This document shows positions 13,445-15,051 of a DNA stretch of 15,051 nucleotides, one piece after another. The first letter of the stretch is position 1. Every line of letters starts with the position of its first letter. This DNA comes from Thaumasiovibrio sp043421945 (GTDB lineage Bacteria; Pseudomonadota; Gammaproteobacteria; Enterobacterales; Vibrionaceae), in assembly GCA_043421945.1 (NCBI GenBank), contig JBHOGO010000099.1, positions 1-15,051 of the forward strand, given 5' to 3'. A program made the position numbers and the translations under genes. The notes beneath the pieces are model-generated. The model was given only the letters and a program-made list of their open reading frames with translations. It ran no database searches and was not told the DNA's origin.

Positions 13445-14524
13445 TTAACGAATGACGGCTCCTTTATCATTGAATAGATGCGTGCGGTGACTATCAACAT
13501 ACATTTCCACTGATGTACCGGTTTGAATATTGGTATCAGAATCAAGCTCAATAACCACAGGTTCACCCGCAATGCTGCCATGAACTAATATTGTCACGCC
13601 AAGTAGCTCTGTTGACTCAACATTCACTTTCATTGCAATAGACGAACTCGTTTTCGTTAGTGAAATATCCGTCGGTCGAATTCCCAGCGTCGCTTCTTCT
13701 GTCACCAATTCTGCTTCAGAAGGGTTAATAATATCTAATACGTTGTCACCTAAACAAACCTGCGTTCCCTCTGAGGTTTTACGAAGCTGGACTGGGAACA
13801 TATTCATGGTTGGACTGCCAATAAAGCCCGCTACAAATTTATTGACGGGGCGATGGAATATATCTTTCGGGGTGCCCACTTGCTCAATGATCCCATCACG
13901 AAGGATAACGACTTTATCTGCAAGGGTCATCGCTTCAATCTGGTCATGGGTAACATACACTGTGGTCTTCTGGTGTTTCTTATGTAACTCCTTAATCTCA
14001 CTACGCATAACATTCCGTAGTTTCGCATCAAGGTTAGAGAGTGGCTCATCGAATAAAAAGACCTCTGGTGTTCTAACCATTGCACGTCCCATTGCCACAC
14101 GCTGACGTTGACCACCAGATAAAGCTCTTGGCTTCCTATCTAACAGCGGCGTCAGTTGCAACATATCTGCAACCTTGCGAACTTGTTTACTGACCTCCTC
14201 TTTACTCTGTCCATCCATCTTTAAGGCAAAGCCGATGTTATCAAATACGGTCATATGGGGATAAAGGGCATAGCTTTGAAATACCATCGCAATGTTTCTA
14301 TCTTTTGGCGATAAATCATTCACAACGTTACCATCAATAAGAACTTCTCCGTCTGTGATTTCTTCTAGTCCGCATAGCATCCGCAGTGTCGTAGACTTTC
14401 CGCAGCCTGATGGCCCTAAGAAAACGACAAACTCACCGTCCTCAATATCAAGATCGAAATCCTTCACGATGTGTGCGTTGCCTGAGTAAATCTTATTTAC
14501 ATTTTTAAACTGAATCGTCGCCAT
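13445..14524 (-). CDS. ABC transporter ATPase, MalK/UgpC type (second copy, with the regulator)
   Basis: This is a cytoplasmic ATPase of a CUT1-type sugar importer. Of 359 residues, Walker A is GPSGCGKST (37-45), the signature is LSGGQ (135-139), Walker B is VFLFDEP (155-161), the H-loop His is 193, and a TOBE/OB-fold regulatory region occupies about 237-359. All motifs are intact. It is very like the ATPase at 8048-9088 across the nucleotide-binding half (for example the shared RNIAMVFQSYALYPHMTV), whereas the C-terminal domain differs and is slightly longer. No permease or binding-protein gene adjoins it, so it either serves the same transporter under different control or energises a transporter encoded elsewhere. 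It is the first gene of a probable two-gene unit with the XylR-like regulator, transcribed from a region with a CRP-like site. Confidence 0.93.
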   Translation of the reverse strand: MATIQFKNVNKIYSGNAHIVKDFDLDIEDGEFVVFLGPSGCGKSTTLRMLCGLEEITDGEVLIDGNVVNDLSPKDRNIAMVFQSYALYPHMTVFDNIGFALKMDGQSKEEVSKQVRKVADMLQLTPLLDRKPRALSGGQRQRVAMGRAMVRTPEVFLFDEPLSNLDAKLRNVMRSEIKELHKKHQKTTVYVTHDQIEAMTLADKVVILRDGIIEQVGTPKDIFHRPVNKFVAGFIGSPTMNMFPVQLRKTSEGTQVCLGDNVLDIINPSEAELVTEEATLGIRPTDISLTKTSSSIAMKVNVESTELLGVTILVHGSIAGEPVVIELDSDTNIQTGTSVEMYVDSHRTHLFNDKGAVIR

Positions 14525-14632
14525 GGTCTACCCTGATGCAAGAAAGGAATAATTTGAATAGTTCTATCTTTGATGCTGGTGGGATTTGTGACAATTATGT
14601 TTTTTTCTTCCTCTATTAAGTTATTTGTTGAG

Positions 14633-14648
14633 TGAGAATTGGATCACA
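14633..14648 (-). promoter_or_regulatory. Candidate CRP-binding site upstream of the ATPase-regulator unit
   Basis: TGAGA-ATTGGA-TCACA matches 9 of the 10 conserved half-site positions of the CRP consensus TGTGA-N6-TCACA with the correct 6-nt spacer. It lies about 110-125 bp upstream of the ATPase ATG. A possible -10 box, CATAAT, is on the minus strand at 14599-14594. This would place the unit under catabolite control. Apart from this, the 14525-14754 gap holds no gene that I can support. Confidence 0.5.
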
Positions 14649-14754
14649 CTGATGACAGTCGTTTAATTTTTCGACAAGTCATATTGGGCCGATCAGGAGG
14701 CGCCTCAGCATCTTTGACAACGGAGAGGGTTTATTGAGAAGAGAGCATGTTATG

Positions 14755-15051
14755 GGCTTTGTTGCGTAATTCGATGGAACTAATCGGCTGAGCTGCGATC
14801 TGATCGAATATCGCACATAACCATCCTAGTTCCATGGCTAAACCCCGTTATAAAACAAACAACTGGAAGCAATACAACAAGGCGTTGATTAATCGCGGCT
14901 CCCTTACCTTTGGATCGATGAGCAAACTATCAAAGACTCGAAACAAACCAAACAGTGCAAACGTGGTAGACCAAGTGTTTTCAGCGACTTAGCTATTTCA
15001 ACGGCACTGATGGTCAAGCGCTTGTTCGCGTTACCTTTGCGAGCACTACAA
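14755..15051 (+). mobile_element. IS5-family insertion sequence (IS903-like ends), left part only
   Basis: GGCTTTGTTGCGTAAT beginning at 14755 resembles the terminal inverted repeat of IS5-family elements of the IS903 group, and a transposase reading frame starts 79 bp inside it. The element continues past the window's right edge, so the other end and the target duplication cannot be checked. It is inserted upstream of the ATPase-regulator unit and points away from it. Confidence 0.75.
14834..15051 (+). pseudogene. IS5-family transposase, frameshifted and cut by window edge
   Basis: Frame 1 from ATG 14834 reads MAKPRYKTNNWKQYNKALIN followed by RGSLTF, the usual N-terminus of this transposase type. 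It then diverges at 14909-14912 and stops at TAG 14990-14992. The expected continuation, beginning WIDEQTIKD and running through RGRPSVFSDLAISTALMVKR and LFALPLRALQ, is found in the -1 frame from 14911. One base, probably a T of the TTT run before GGATCG, has been lost. IS903-group elements normally use a single unbroken frame, so this copy is most likely inactive unless the shift is a sequencing error. The C-terminal catalytic part is outside the window. Confidence 0.75.

Noticed and set aside
13743..14105. Long plus-strand open frames opposite the ATPase, xylanase and permease genes
   Set aside because: They are mirror frames of well-supported minus-strand genes and show no family motifs or ribosome sites.
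14587..14602. TGTGA-CAATTA-TGTTT as another CRP site upstream of the second ATPase
   Set aside because: The second half-site does not resemble TCACA.
14697..14706. Perfect 10-bp palindrome GAGGCGCCTC
   Set aside because: It is short, single, not in a position that suggests an operator, and could arise by chance.
14651..14769. Plus-strand open frame ending FDNGEGLLRREHVMGFVA that runs into the IS5 end, perhaps an interrupted gene
   Set aside because: It is under 40 codons, has no start or ribosome site, and no recognisable family.
1..15051. CRISPR arrays, tRNA or rRNA genes, riboswitches, integron attC sites
   Set aside because: I looked for spaced direct repeats, tRNA-like arms and attC core sites and saw none that I could support.

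Overview
The window reads as a gammaproteobacterial chromosomal segment, most likely from a marine Vibrionaceae. This is inferred from the moderate GC content, the MalK/MalF/MalG/LamB-type transport proteins, an E. coli XylR-like regulator, and IS5 and IS630 transposase fragments of types common in Vibrio and Shewanella. All ten intact genes lie on the minus strand, so the locus is read from right to left.

From right to left: an IS5-family element (IS903-like ends) enters the right edge, with a frameshifted transposase. After a leader holding a good CRP-like site come an ABC ATPase (13445-14524) and, 24 bp on, a XylR-type regulator fusing a sugar-binding domain to an AraC HTH (12335-13420). 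Next are a lipoprotein GH10 xylanase with an unassigned C-terminal beta-rich module (10552-12192), a LamB-like porin (9328-10473) and its terminator. A four-gene transport operon follows: a second ABC ATPase, a solute-binding protein and two permeases (4915-9088). Then come a symmetrical terminator, a lipoprotein GH10 xylanase with two tandem CBM9 modules (2515-4752) and a transmembrane chemoreceptor (452-2422). The left ~450 bp holds structured, gene-poor DNA and the start of an IS630-type transposase with an early stop codon.

Together the genes look like a xylan-foraging module. Two envelope-anchored endo-xylanases cut xylan, the porin admits xylo-oligosaccharides, and the ABC transporter imports them. 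A XylR-like protein probably senses xylose or a related sugar, with CRP adding catabolite control. The chemoreceptor may steer cells towards the polymer or its products. No beta-xylosidase, xylose isomerase or xylulokinase is present, so later steps must be encoded elsewhere. Decayed IS elements on both sides suggest a region prone to rearrangement or acquisition. Substrate assignments are inferences from domains and gene context.
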